From Streptomyces fulvoviolaceus (GTDB lineage Bacteria > Actinomycetota > Actinomycetes > Streptomycetales > Streptomycetaceae), in contig NZ_JOEY01000021.1 of the NCBI RefSeq assembly GCF_000718165.1, positions 1-64,000 of the forward strand: a stretch of DNA of 64,000 nt, in the 5' to 3' direction. Position numbers and translations under genes: made by a program. Every line of letters starts with the position of its first letter. Position 1 is the first letter of the stretch. The notes beneath the pieces are model-generated. The model was given only the letters and a program-made list of their open reading frames with translations, ran no database searches and was not told the origin of the DNA. Below, piece by piece: positions 26,059 to 34,777 of the stretch.

Positions 26059-26838
26059 TCAGACGCGCCGCAGCACTGCCACCACCTTGCCGAGGATGGT
26101 CGCGTCGTCGCCGGGGATCGGCTCGTACGCCGAGTTGTGCGGGAGAAGCCAGACGTGGCCGTCCTCGCGCTTGAAGCGCTTGACGGTGGCTTCGCCGTCC
26201 AGCATCGCGGCGACGATGTCGCCGTTCTCCGCGACGGGCTGACGGCGGACGGTGACCCAGTCTCCGTCGCAGATCGCGGCCTCGATCATCGAGTCGCCGA
26301 CGACCTTCAGGACGAACAGCTCACCGTCGCCCACCAGCTGCCGGGGGAGGGGGAACACGTCCTCGACGGACTCCTCCGCGAGGATCGGGCCACCGGCGGC
26401 GATACGGCCGACCAGCGGGACGTACGACGCGGCCGGCTTGCCTGCGGTGTCCGTGGGCTGCGCCGAGGCGCCCTGGTCGGAGCCGCGTACCTCGTACGCG
26501 CGCGGGCGGTGCGGGTCGCGCCGCAGGAAGCCCTTGCGCTCCAGCGCCATCAACTGGTGTGCGACGGAGGAGGTGCTGGACAGGCCGACGGCCTGGCCGA
26601 TCTCCCGCATCGACGGCGGGTAGCCGCGCCGCTGCACGGAGTCCCTGATGACCTCGATCACCCGGCGCTGCCGGTCGGTGAGTCCGGAGCTGTCCGCCCG
26701 GATGCCTGGAGGTCGGCCCGGCAGGGAGCGCTTGTGCCCCTCGGGATTCGTGGCTTCGTTCATCGCATGCACCGGCTCGAGTCGGCCCTGGGAGCGGTCC
26801 TGGGCAGTGATGGTGGCACTGTCTGCGGTGGTGGTCAC
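26059..26838 (-). CDS. lexA: SOS repressor LexA
   Basis: Represses DNA-damage genes and self-cleaves when RecA is activated. The frame gives 259 residues from GTG 26838 (preceded by GAGAGGGG); an internal ATG at 26763 would give 234. The N-terminal winged helix shows [20 protein letters not shown]. The cleavage region is [20 protein letters not shown] (Ala-Gly bond), the catalytic Ser is in [11 protein letters not shown], and the Lys is in [12 protein letters not shown] LexA box lies about 60 bp upstream. Confidence 0.97.
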   Translation of the reverse strand: MTTTADSATITAQDRSQGRLEPVHAMNEATNPEGHKRSLPGRPPGIRADSSGLTDRQRRVIEVIRDSVQRRGYPPSMREIGQAVGLSSTSSVAHQLMALERKGFLRRDPHRPRAYEVRGSDQGASAQPTDTAGKPAASYVPLVGRIAAGGPILAEESVEDVFPLPRQLVGDGELFVLKVVGDSMIEAAICDGDWVTVRRQPVAENGDIVAAMLDGEATVKRFKREDGHVWLLPHNSAYEPIPGDDATILGKVVAVLRRV

Positions 26839-26898
26839 GTCGGCCCCTCTCGATGGTCTCCCTGCTGGACAACGGTAGTTGCTTTCGAAAGGTTGCGC

Positions 26899-26912
26899 CA
26901 AACACACGTTCG
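26899..26912. promoter_or_regulatory. LexA (SOS) box upstream of lexA
   Basis: CAAACACACGTTCG; read on the minus strand CGAACGTGTGTTTG. It fits the Gram-positive CGAAC-N4-GTTYG consensus. It sits about 60 bp before the lexA start, consistent with autorepression. Confidence 0.75.
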
Positions 26913-27181
26913 AGTGAAAAATTCTGAAGCGGCTGTCGCGATCATGTGTCTGGGTGTATGGCTAACGTGGCGCCTGCCGGGCAAATGGGTCCATTGCTGT
27001 ACTCTTCACCGCCGGGGCGCCGTCCCCTGGGTTGCCGCCCCAGTCTGCCATCCGGCATCCCGTCAACCGGGAACCGGCCCCCATCTGTGCGGGAATCCCA
27101 CGTCCCCTCCCTGCGGCGCCCACGGTATCTCCGCATGTGTCGCAGCGATATGGCCGTGCAGTGCGTGTGTCGGCGCGGCGC

Positions 27182-27201
27182 GTGCGGCGGTGTGGCCGCA
27201 C
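27182..27201. other. Hairpin in the lexA–nrdR divergent region
   Basis: GTGCGGC and GCCGCAC are separated by 6 bp within the 573-bp spacer between lexA and nrdR. No gene ends here, so it is not an ordinary terminator for a visible gene; it may act in a leader. The rest of the spacer holds the LexA box, the NrdR-box candidates and no convincing ORF. Confidence 0.4.
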
Positions 27202-27256
27202 GGCACATGCCAACGCATGCGCGACACGCGCGTACAGCGTGGATGTATGAGCCAAG

Positions 27257-27302
27257 CCCCACATCTAGTGGTTGGATTGCAGCAGCAGCCCAGAAGTTGT
27301 GG
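27257..27302 (+). promoter_or_regulatory. Candidate pair of NrdR boxes upstream of nrdR
   Basis: CCCCACATCTAGTGG at 27257-27271 and CAGAAGTTGTGG at 27291-27302 resemble the CCACA…TTGTGG pattern of NrdR boxes. Their centres are about 31 bp apart, close to three helical turns, as is usual for paired NrdR sites. Matches are imperfect, so this is inference. Confidence 0.45.
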
Positions 27303-27411
27303 TCCCCCGGGTCTTTAGGACCGTGGCGATCGCCTATGCTTGGGGCTGCTTCGAGGGGCCCATGAGGTCCAACGAGGCTATTGAGTCTGCTGTGAGGAGG
27401 GTTGGGAGTTC

Positions 27412-27990
27412 ATGCACTGCCCCTTCTGCAGGCACCCCGACAGCCGCGTCGTCGACAGTCGTACGACCGACGACGGCACGTCGATCCGCAGGCGCCGCCA
27501 GTGTCCGGACTGCTCCCGTCGTTTCACGACCGTGGAGACGTGTTCGCTCATGGTGGTCAAGCGGTCCGGAGTCACCGAGCCTTTCAGTCGTACCAAGGTC
27601 ATCAACGGCGTGCGCAAGGCATGCCAGGGACGGCCTGTCACGGAGGACGCGCTCGCCCAGCTCGGCCAACGGGTCGAGGAGGCGGTGCGGGCCACCGGAA
27701 GCGCCGAGCTGACCACCCATGATGTCGGGCTGGCCATACTCGGCCCGTTGCAGGAGCTCGATCTCGTCGCCTATCTGCGATTCGCCTCCGTCTACCGGGC
27801 GTTCGACTCGCTCGAGGACTTCGAGGCCGCGATCGTGGAACTCAGGGAACAGACGGGACCCCCAGCCGCGGACGACGATGACCGCGAGGACGTTGTGGAC
27901 GGCGAAGGCGCCGTCGGGGGGAGCCAGGAGGACGACCGCGGGTCCGGAGGGACTGCTCAAGTCCCGGTACCCGCACGCGCCGCCGACTGA
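27412..27990 (+). CDS. nrdR: Ribonucleotide reductase regulator NrdR
   Basis: A nucleotide-sensing repressor of ribonucleotide reductase genes. Its 192 residues start with a zinc ribbon ([32 protein letters not shown]) followed by the ATP cone ([20 protein letters not shown] … [14 protein letters not shown]). A disordered acidic tail of about 40 residues extends beyond the usual ~150. It precedes nrdJ by 163 bp on the same strand. Confidence 0.97.
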   Translation: MHCPFCRHPDSRVVDSRTTDDGTSIRRRRQCPDCSRRFTTVETCSLMVVKRSGVTEPFSRTKVINGVRKACQGRPVTEDALAQLGQRVEEAVRATGSAELTTHDVGLAILGPLQELDLVAYLRFASVYRAFDSLEDFEAAIVELREQTGPPAADDDDREDVVDGEGAVGGSQEDDRGSGGTAQVPVPARAAD

Positions 27991-28050
27991 TCGGCGGGCC
28001 GGACCCGGGCGGAGACCCCGGACCCGGCCGGACGGCGGCGAACCAAGACC

Positions 28051-28083
28051 TGTTGCGGGCGTAGCGAGTGGGTGCCCGCAACA
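28051..28083 (+). other. Hairpin in the nrdR–nrdJ spacer
   Basis: A perfect 10-bp inverted repeat, TGTTGCGGGC / GCCCGCAACA, with a 13-nt loop. It may be a partial terminator or attenuator between nrdR and nrdJ. I saw no B12-box, so a cobalamin riboswitch is not supported. Confidence 0.5.
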
Positions 28084-28153
28084 TCAGACAGAACACCGTG
28101 CCACGGGAACATCGGGGCACTTCAGGGCGTTTTAGCCCGTACAGGGAGGCGGC

Positions 28154-31048
28154 ATGACAGAGACGGCGAGCGGTCCGGCACGGAGTTCCCGAACCAAGGG
28201 CACCAAGGCGACCAAGGGCCTGCGTATCGAGCGCATCCACACCACCCCCGGCGTGCACCCGTACGACGAGGTGGCCTGGGAGCGACGTGACGTCGTCATG
28301 ACCAACTGGCGCGACGGCTCGGTCAACTTCGAGCAGCGTGGCGTCGAGTTCCCCGACTTCTGGTCGTTGAACGCGGTCAACATCGTCACCAGCAAGTACT
28401 TCCGGGGTGCCGTCGGCACCCCGCAGCGCGAGACCGGCCTCAAGCAGCTGATCGACCGCATCGTGAAGACGTACCGGAAGGCCGGCGAGGACTACAAGTA
28501 CTTCGCCTCGCCTGCCGACGCCGAGATCTTCGAGCATGAGCTGGCGTACGCCCTCCTGCACCAGATCTTCAGCTTCAACAGCCCGGTGTGGTTCAACGTC
28601 GGTACGCCCCAGCCCCAGCAGGTCTCCGCCTGCTTCATCCTGGCCGTCGACGACTCCATGGAGTCGATCCTCGACTGGTACAAGGAAGAGGGCATGATCT
28701 TCAAGGGCGGCTCCGGCGCCGGCCTGAACCTCTCCCGGATCCGCTCCTCCAAGGAGCTGCTGTCCTCCGGTGGCAACGCCTCCGGTCCGGTCTCCTTCAT
28801 GCGCGGCGCCGACGCCTCCGCAGGAACGATCAAGTCGGGTGGCGCCACGCGCCGCGCCGCCAAGATGGTCATCCTCGACGTCGACCACCCGGACATCGAG
28901 GGCTTCATCGAGACCAAGGTGAAGGAAGAGGAGAAGATCCGCGCCCTGCGCGACGCGGGCTTCGACATGGACCTGGGCGGCGACGACATCACGTCCGTCC
29001 AGTACCAGAACGCCAACAACTCGGTCCGTGTGAACGACACGTTCATGAAGGCGGTCGAGGAGGACGGCAAGTTCGGCCTGACGTCCCGCATGACCGGTGA
29101 GGTCATCGAGGAGGTCGACGCCAAGCAGCTCTTCCGCAAGATGGCCGAGGCGGCCTGGGCCTGTGCCGACCCCGGCATCCAGTACGACGACACCATCAAC
29201 CACTGGCACACCTGCCCGGAGTCCGGCCGTATCAACGGCTCGAACCCCTGCAGCGAGTACATGCACCTGGACAACACGTCCTGCAACCTCGCCTCGCTGA
29301 ACCTGATGAAGTTCCTGAAGGACGACAGCAAGGGCCACCAGTCCTTCGACGTCGAGCGCTTCGCGAAGGTCGTCGAGCTCGTCATCACCGCGATGGACAT
29401 CTCCATCTGCTTCGCGGACTTCCCGACCCAGAAGATCGGCGAGAACACGCGCGCGTTCCGCCAGCTCGGCATCGGCTACGCCAACCTCGGCGCCCTGCTG
29501 ATGGCGACCGGCCACGCATACGACTCCGACGGCGGCCGCGCCCTCGCCGGCTCCATCACCTCCCTGATGACCGGTACGTCGTACAAGCGCTCCGCCGAAC
29601 TCGCCGCGGTCGTCGGCGCGTACGACGGCTACGCCCGCAACGCCCAGCCGCACCTGCGCGTCATGAAGCAGCACTCCGACGCCAACACCGAGGCCGTCCG
29701 CATGGACGACCTGGACTCGCCGATCTGGGCCGCCGCAACAGAGGCCTGGCAGGACGTGCTGCGTCTCGGCGAGAAGAACGGTTTCCGTAACTCCCAGGCG
29801 TCCGTCATCGCCCCGACCGGCACCATCGGTCTCGCGATGTCCTGCGACACCACCGGTCTTGAGCCCGACCTCGCGCTGGTCAAGTTCAAGAAGCTGGTCG
29901 GCGGCGGCTCGATGCAGATCGTCAACGGCACCGTCCCACAGGCCCTGCGCCGCCTGGGTTACCAGGAGGAGCAGATCGAGGCGATCGTCGCCCACATCGC
30001 CGACCACGGCAATGTGATCGACGCTCCGGGCCTCAAGCACGAGCACTACGAGGTCTTCGACTGCGCCATGGGCGAGCGCTCCATCTCCGCGATGGGCCAC
30101 GTCCGCATGATGGCCGCGATCCAGCCCTGGATCTCCGGCGCGCTCTCCAAGACGGTCAACCTGCCGGAGTCGGCGACCGTCGAGGACGTCGAAGAGGTCT
30201 ACTTCGAGGCCTGGAAGATGGGCGTCAAGGCGCTCGCCATCTACCGTGACAACTGCAAGGTCGGCCAGCCCCTCTCTGCCAAGACCAAGGAGAAGGAGAA
30301 GGTCGAGGTCACCGAGAAGGCCGAGGCGACCATCCGCGAGACGGTCGAGAAGGTCATCGAGTACCGCCCGGTCCGCAAGCGCCTCCCCAAGGGCCGTCCC
30401 GGTATCACGACGTCCTTCACGGTCGGCGGCGCCGAGGGCTACATGACGGCCAACTCCTACCCGGACGACGGTCTCGGCGAGGTCTTCCTGAAGATGTCCA
30501 AGCAGGGCTCCACCCTCGCGGGCATGATGGACGCCTTCTCGATCGCCGTCTCGGTGGGTCTGCAGTACGGCGTGCCGCTGGAGACGTACGTCTCGAAGTT
30601 CACGAACATGCGCTTCGAGCCGGCCGGTATGACGGACGACCCGGACGTGCGGATGGCGCAGTCGATCGTCGACTACATCTTCCGCCGCCTGGCGCTCGAC
30701 TTCCTGCCCTTCGAGACGCGCTCCGCGCTCGGCATCCACTCCGCCGAGGAGCGTCAGCGCCACCTGGAGACCGGTTCGTACGAGCCGTCCATCGACGATG
30801 TCGACGTCGAGGGCCTGGCCCAGTCGGCGCCGCGCGCCCAGGAGCTCAAGGCCGTCGCCACCCCGAAGGCCGAGGTCGAGGCGGCCAAGCCCGCCCCGCA
30901 GCAGGCCCACACCAGTGCCGAGCTGGTGGAGATGCAGCTGGGCATCCAGGCCGACGCCCCGCTGTGCTTCTCCTGCGGTACGAAGATGCAGCGGGCCGGT
31001 TCCTGCTACATCTGCGAGGGCTGCGGTTCGACCAGCGGCTGCAGCTGA
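28154..31048 (+). CDS. nrdJ: Adenosylcobalamin-dependent (class II) ribonucleoside-diphosphate reductase
   Basis: Reduces ribonucleotides to deoxyribonucleotides without oxygen, using coenzyme B12. The 964-residue protein shows SPVWFNVGTPQPQQVSACFI, FKGGSGAGLNLSRIRSSKE, NGSNPCSEYMHLDNTSCNLA (radical-site region), and ASVIAPTGTIGLAMSCDTTG. A Cys-rich C-terminal tail (CFSCGTKMQRAG … CEGCGSTSGCS) re-reduces the active site. It follows nrdR, its regulator. The start is preceded by GGGAGGCGGC. Confidence 0.97.
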   Translation: MTETASGPARSSRTKGTKATKGLRIERIHTTPGVHPYDEVAWERRDVVMTNWRDGSVNFEQRGVEFPDFWSLNAVNIVTSKYFRGAVGTPQRETGLKQLIDRIVKTYRKAGEDYKYFASPADAEIFEHELAYALLHQIFSFNSPVWFNVGTPQPQQVSACFILAVDDSMESILDWYKEEGMIFKGGSGAGLNLSRIRSSKELLSSGGNASGPVSFMRGADASAGTIKSGGATRRAAKMVILDVDHPDIEGFIETKVKEEEKIRALRDAGFDMDLGGDDITSVQYQNANNSVRVNDTFMKAVEEDGKFGLTSRMTGEVIEEVDAKQLFRKMAEAAWACADPGIQYDDTINHWHTCPESGRINGSNPCSEYMHLDNTSCNLASLNLMKFLKDDSKGHQSFDVERFAKVVELVITAMDISICFADFPTQKIGENTRAFRQLGIGYANLGALLMATGHAYDSDGGRALAGSITSLMTGTSYKRSAELAAVVGAYDGYARNAQPHLRVMKQHSDANTEAVRMDDLDSPIWAAATEAWQDVLRLGEKNGFRNSQASVIAPTGTIGLAMSCDTTGLEPDLALVKFKKLVGGGSMQIVNGTVPQALRRLGYQEEQIEAIVAHIADHGNVIDAPGLKHEHYEVFDCAMGERSISAMGHVRMMAAIQPWISGALSKTVNLPESATVEDVEEVYFEAWKMGVKALAIYRDNCKVGQPLSAKTKEKEKVEVTEKAEATIRETVEKVIEYRPVRKRLPKGRPGITTSFTVGGAEGYMTANSYPDDGLGEVFLKMSKQGSTLAGMMDAFSIAVSVGLQYGVPLETYVSKFTNMRFEPAGMTDDPDVRMAQSIVDYIFRRLALDFLPFETRSALGIHSAEERQRHLETGSYEPSIDDVDVEGLAQSAPRAQELKAVATPKAEVEAAKPAPQQAHTSAELVEMQLGIQADAPLCFSCGTKMQRAGSCYICEGCGSTSGCS

Positions 31049-31081
31049 TTCTGGGCACCCTCTGGGGTGAACCCACTGCTC

Positions 31082-31117
31082 AGGGCGGTGGTGCCGGGTT
31101 TCCGGCGCCGCCGCCCT
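31082..31117 (+). terminator. nrdJ terminator hairpin
   Basis: AGGGCGG…TGCCGG, GTTT loop, CCGGCGCC…CCGCCCT, 33 bp after the nrdJ stop. A near-perfect stem of about 16 bp. Confidence 0.75.
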
Positions 31118-31276
31118 CGGCGTATGGGGTAGCCCGATGCAACGGGGCGCCCAGCTAAGAGACTTGCCGCGACTGCGCGGGCTGGTGTGACGTGCTGAGG
31201 GCCGGACTGGCGCCCGGAGACGGCCGGCTGAGGTGGCTTGCCGACTCCATGACGACAGGCCGGCAGGTAGCTCTTG

Positions 31277-31311
31277 AGGAGGGGCGCCTGCCTTGCGGCG
31301 GCGCCCCTTCC
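31277..31311. terminator. Hairpin downstream of terD (bidirectional)
   Basis: AGGAGGGGCGCC and GGCGCCCCTTCCT form a stem of about 12 bp with one mismatch. It lies 20 bp beyond the terD stop and may also back up the nrdJ terminator. The rest of the 31049-31331 spacer shows no convincing gene. Confidence 0.7.
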
Positions 31312-31331
31312 TGTCGTACGACCGTCGAGAG

Positions 31332-31865
31332 TCAGGGCTGGTGCGCGCGGCCCATGGTCGCCGTGAAGGTCGCGGGGTCGTCCTCGAAACCGTGGATGCC
31401 GGGGTGGAAGTCCCAGGTGCCGGCCCCCTCGCGGACGAACTCCCCGACCGTCGCCGCCGTCGCCCCGAGGACATCGCCGAACTCGTCCTCGGCCAGGACG
31501 GTGTAGCCCTCACGGATACGCAGAGCCGGGTTGACCACGCTGACGAAGGTCCGGTGCGTGGAACGCTGCTGGATCACGGTTCCGACCACCACGCGCGCGT
31601 ACCGGCCGTCGAGGCGGTCGAGCTCCAGCGTCATGACCTCGTCCCAGCCGAAACCCTTGCCGTCCTTGCTGTCCCGGTTGAGATAGATGGTGCCGTCGGG
31701 GGAGCGGCTGTCGAAGTGCACTACATAGGCGGGAGCACCGTACGGATCGCTCGCCAGATAGGTCGCGGCGACGATGTCCAGATCGGTGGGCGGCTGCCCT
31801 GCAGGACTCGGGTCCCACTTGAGTGCGACTTCGACCTTGCGGATCCCCTTGTTGATGCCGTTCAC
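31332..31865 (-). CDS. TerD-family protein
   Basis: A 177-residue calcium-binding-fold protein of the tellurium/stress TerD family. Characteristic blocks are VEVALKWDPSPAGQPPTDLD, SPDGTIYLNRDSKDGKG, WDEVMTLELDRLDGRYARVV, and REGAGTWDFHPGIHGF. GTG 31865 was chosen because homology starts at VNGINKGIRKVEVAL and a purine-rich ribosome-binding site precedes it. It is a single copy without a Ter gene cluster. Confidence 0.9.
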   Translation of the reverse strand: MNGINKGIRKVEVALKWDPSPAGQPPTDLDIVAATYLASDPYGAPAYVVHFDSRSPDGTIYLNRDSKDGKGFGWDEVMTLELDRLDGRYARVVVGTVIQQRSTHRTFVSVVNPALRIREGYTVLAEDEFGDVLGATAATVGEFVREGAGTWDFHPGIHGFEDDPATFTATMGRAHQP

Positions 31866-32012
31866 CAGACTTCCCTTCCCCCTGTGTCCTTGGTCCGAAC
31901 TGCCGGGCGGGCGAGGCCGGTTGCCTATCCTGTCACGTGAGCGGGGCGTTTGCGGGAGAGCTCTGCGCCCGAGCGTGACCGGCGCCACGCTCCGTGGCCT
32001 TACGATGGCGCG

Positions 32013-32618
32013 GTGCTGGTCAAGTGGATTCGCTGCACCGTGGTGGACCGCCGCGGCTTCGAGCGGGGGCAGCGAAAGTGGGCGGGGCTTCTGGGGGAGC
32101 CGGGGTTTCGGGGACAGGGCGGAGGCTGGAGCCGGGGACGGCCGGGAGTGGCGCACATCTTCGCCTTCTGGGAGAGCCGCGCCTTCTACGACTCCTTCAT
32201 GGCCCGCTCGCACGACCGGCTCGCGTCGGCCCAGTCGGGCACCTTCAAGGATTCCCAGGTCAGGCTCTTCGACCACCGTTTCGACGTGAAGACCGGCTTC
32301 GAACCCCGTTTCACGGACGCCGACCTGCTGCGCGTCGCCCTCTGCCGTGTCCACGAGGAGCGCGCCGAGCACTTCACCCTCATGCAGGAGAAGGTCTGGA
32401 ACCCCGCGATGGCCGGCTCGCCCGGCATGATCCGCGGACTGTTCGGTGAGGCACCGGGGAGTGAGTTCCTGGTGCTGTCCATGTGGCGCTCGGCCGCCGA
32501 GCACGGCAAATACCGGACGGAGCGCGTGGAGCGGCTCGCCCTGCGGGCCCAGACGGAGGCGGACGTCGCGGCCCTCACGGGCGACATCGTGGACCTGGAA
32601 CCGACCTGGACGGTTTGA
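32013..32618 (+). CDS. DUF4937 / YdbC-family protein
   Basis: A 201-residue protein with an N-terminal LVKWIRCTVVDRRGFERGQR segment, FAFWESRAFYDSFM, and a C-terminal EFLVLSMWRSAAEHGKYRTE repeat of the same dimeric alpha-beta barrel-like pattern. This suggests a two-unit monooxygenase-like fold, with no function known. GTG 32013 is inferred; the Shine-Dalgarno is weak. It diverges from terD. Confidence 0.7.
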   Translation: MLVKWIRCTVVDRRGFERGQRKWAGLLGEPGFRGQGGGWSRGRPGVAHIFAFWESRAFYDSFMARSHDRLASAQSGTFKDSQVRLFDHRFDVKTGFEPRFTDADLLRVALCRVHEERAEHFTLMQEKVWNPAMAGSPGMIRGLFGEAPGSEFLVLSMWRSAAEHGKYRTERVERLALRAQTEADVAALTGDIVDLEPTWTV

Positions 32619-32630
32619 AATCCGGACCCA

Positions 32631-32671
32631 CTAAACGTGCGCCTAATGTCCTGCTAAACGTGTGTCCTGGT
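32631..32671. repeat. Direct repeat CTAAACGTG in the spacer before the phosphatase gene
   Basis: CTAAACGTGCG at 32631 and CTAAACGTGTG at 32654 are 23 bp apart, each followed by related CCT/TCCTGG bases. They lie 90-130 bp before the histidine phosphatase start and may be a regulator site. Confidence 0.5.
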
Positions 32672-32760
32672 GTGATCCCTGGTGCGGGAAGTGTGTGACC
32701 TACGCCGTATGGAGCGCGTACGAGTGCTCGGTAGGCCTTCACTCGATCTAGGGTTTTGGC

Positions 32761-33420
32761 ATGGCACGACCACGGCGCATCGTCCTTGTCCGGCACGGCG
32801 AGTCAACGGGCAATGTTGATGACACTGTGTACGAGCGTGAACCCGACCATGCCCTGGCTCTGACTGAGCGGGGCTGGCAGCAGGCAGAGGAGACGGGAAA
32901 ACCGCTGCGCGAGGTGTTCGGCCGCGAACGCGTCAGCGTGTACGTCTCCCCCTACCGCCGTACGCACGAGACCCTGCGGGCCTTCCACCTGGACCCCGAG
33001 CTGATACGCGTACGCGAGGAACCCCGGCTGCGTGAGCAGGACTGGGGAAACTGGCAGGACCGCGACGACGTACGGCTCCAGAAGGCGTACCGGGACGCGT
33101 ACGGCCACTTCTTCTACCGATTCGCCCAGGGCGAGTCCGGGGCCGACGTGTACGACCGGGTCGGAGGCTTCCTGGAGAGCCTGTACCGCAGCTTCGAGGC
33201 CCCCGACCATCCACCCAACGTGCTGCTGGTCACCCATGGCCTTGCCATGCGGCTGTTCTGCATGCGCTGGTTCCACTGGACGGTCGCGGAATTCGAGTCG
33301 CTGTCCAACCCGGGGAACGCCGAGATGCGGATGCTCGTTCTCGGAGACGACGGCAAGTACGCACTTGACCGGCCTTTTGACAGCTGGCGAGATCCGGAAC
33401 CGTACGGGATCACCGGATAG
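32761..33420 (+). CDS. Histidine phosphatase superfamily protein
   Basis: A 219-residue phosphoglycerate mutase-like phosphatase. The phospho-acceptor His lies in RIVLVRHGESTGN. Other family residues are in VSPYRRTHETLRAF, the acid region LREQDWGNWQD, and the second His in VLLVTHGLAMRLF. The substrate is unknown. The next gene starts 12 bp after its stop, suggesting co-transcription. Confidence 0.92.
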   Translation: MARPRRIVLVRHGESTGNVDDTVYEREPDHALALTERGWQQAEETGKPLREVFGRERVSVYVSPYRRTHETLRAFHLDPELIRVREEPRLREQDWGNWQDRDDVRLQKAYRDAYGHFFYRFAQGESGADVYDRVGGFLESLYRSFEAPDHPPNVLLVTHGLAMRLFCMRWFHWTVAEFESLSNPGNAEMRMLVLGDDGKYALDRPFDSWRDPEPYGITG

Positions 33421-33432
33421 AGTGGCAGATCG

Positions 33433-34338
33433 ATGACCCCTGATTCCTCTCCCGACGGGCGCCTGGAACGCGCCCTGGCCTGCCTGCGCGGACTAGCGGT
33501 GGGGGACGCGCTGGGTTCACAGTTCTTCGTTCCGGTGAACTACCCGTTGCTGAAGCGCCGCGAGCTGCCGCCCGGCCCCTGGCAGTGGACCGACGACACC
33601 GAGATGGCCTGCTCCGTGGTCGCAGTCCTGGCTGCGCACCGGCGCATCGATCAGGACGCACTGGCCCATTCCTTCGCCCACCATCACGACTTCGACCGTG
33701 GCTACGGCCCCGCGGTCAACCGCCTGCTGCGGCTGGTCCGGGAGGGCGGCGACTGGCGTGAGCTGGCCGCGGCCCTCTTCGACGGGCGGGGGTCCTGGGG
33801 CAACGGCGCCGCGATGCGGATCGCGCCCCTCGGGGCCTGGTACGCGGACGACCCGGAGCAGGCGACCCATCAGGCGGAGATCTCGGCGTATCCCACGCAT
33901 CAGCACCGTGAGGCCGTCGTCGGCGCCATGGCCGTCTCCGCGGCCGCCGCGCTGGCCGCCGGCCCCGGCGGTCCGCCCAGCCCCGAGGCGCTCCTCGACG
34001 GTGTCATCGCGCTCGTTCCCAAGAGCGCCGTCGGCGCGGGGCTGCGGCGCGCCAGGGACATGCTGGACTACGGAGACGCGTCCACCGTCGCGGCCGTTCT
34101 CGGCTGCGGGCGGCGCACGACGGCCCACGACACCGTGCCCTTCGCGCTCTGGTCGGCCGCGCGGTCCCTGGGCGACTACGAGCAGGCGTTCTGGACGACC
34201 GCTCAGGTCGGCGGCGACGTGGACACGACCTGTGCCATCGTCGGCGGGGTGATCGCCGCCGGTAAGGCCGGGACGCCGCCCGCCTCGTGGGTGGAGCAGA
34301 CGGAGGCCGTTCCGGGCTGGGTGACTGCGGTTCCCTGA
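33433..34338 (+). CDS. ADP-ribosylglycohydrolase-family protein
   Basis: A 301-residue DraG/ARH-type protein that may remove ADP-ribose from targets. Metal-binding signatures are visible: LRGLAVGDALGSQF, WTDDTEMACSVVAVL, GSWGNGAAMRIAPLG, and the late VGGDVDTTCAIVGGVIAA with the DxDT ligands. The 12-bp spacing from the histidine phosphatase suggests a two-gene operon. Target unknown. Confidence 0.92.
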   Translation: MTPDSSPDGRLERALACLRGLAVGDALGSQFFVPVNYPLLKRRELPPGPWQWTDDTEMACSVVAVLAAHRRIDQDALAHSFAHHHDFDRGYGPAVNRLLRLVREGGDWRELAAALFDGRGSWGNGAAMRIAPLGAWYADDPEQATHQAEISAYPTHQHREAVVGAMAVSAAAALAAGPGGPPSPEALLDGVIALVPKSAVGAGLRRARDMLDYGDASTVAAVLGCGRRTTAHDTVPFALWSAARSLGDYEQAFWTTAQVGGDVDTTCAIVGGVIAAGKAGTPPASWVEQTEAVPGWVTAVP

Positions 34339-34777
34339 ACGGAGTGGCTGCACATCCGGTCGGGCCTGGCCTCGCTCGCCGTCCGTCGGCCGGAGCCTTG
34401 GCCTTTGGGAACTCTCTGTGCATGTCGGGAACTCTGCGTGACCACTCGGGCGTTGTCGTGGCATCCGCTGTGTGAGGCGTGGGTTCGCACAGTCGGATGA
34501 CACGCGAGAGGCACAGGGGGTGGTCATGCGAGTGGTGCTGGGATTCGTGATCGTCGCACTGGCCGCGATCGCGGTGATGACCGTGATGGCCGGGGTGTGG
34601 TGCGTGCCCCGGCCACGGTACCTCCGCGTGATCTCTGCGCCCTGGCTGTCGTACGCCCGCGGGGGCTGTGTCCTGCCGCGTCCCGCTGGTGGTGGGCGGA
34701 TGGCCGGACCGTCGTCCTCGCCGTCGGTTTCCCGGACCTGGTCCGGCCATCCGCGGCTCCTCGCAAACCGGGGTGGA
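34339..34777. other. Intergenic region with possible small membrane ORF
   Basis: A 439-bp spacer. GGGAACTCT occurs twice around 34406-34437. An ATG at 34526 preceded by GGGGGTGG opens a frame whose first ~25 residues are strongly hydrophobic (MRVVLGFVIVALAAIAVMTV). The frame then runs without a stop into the antisense of the MFS gene, so its true end is unclear. It may be a small membrane peptide with a frameshift or a gene remnant. Confidence 0.35.
34696..34754. terminator. 15-bp inverted repeat downstream of the MFS gene
   Basis: GCGGATGGCCGGACC (34696-34710) and GGTCCGGCCATCCGC (34740-34754) are perfect reverse complements with a 29-nt spacer. They lie just beyond the MFS stop on the minus strand and are a probable terminator. 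Confidence 0.55.

Noticed and set aside
27991..28153. Cobalamin riboswitch upstream of nrdJ
   Set aside because: No B12-box or multi-helix core is visible; only one simple hairpin and ordinary spacer sequence.
27842..31513. 1223-residue open frame on the minus strand opposite nrdJ
   Set aside because: It is the antisense shadow of the class II ribonucleotide reductase; long open antisense frames are usual at this G/C content, and its composition (Leu/Gly/Asp/Val/Arg) is not protein-like.
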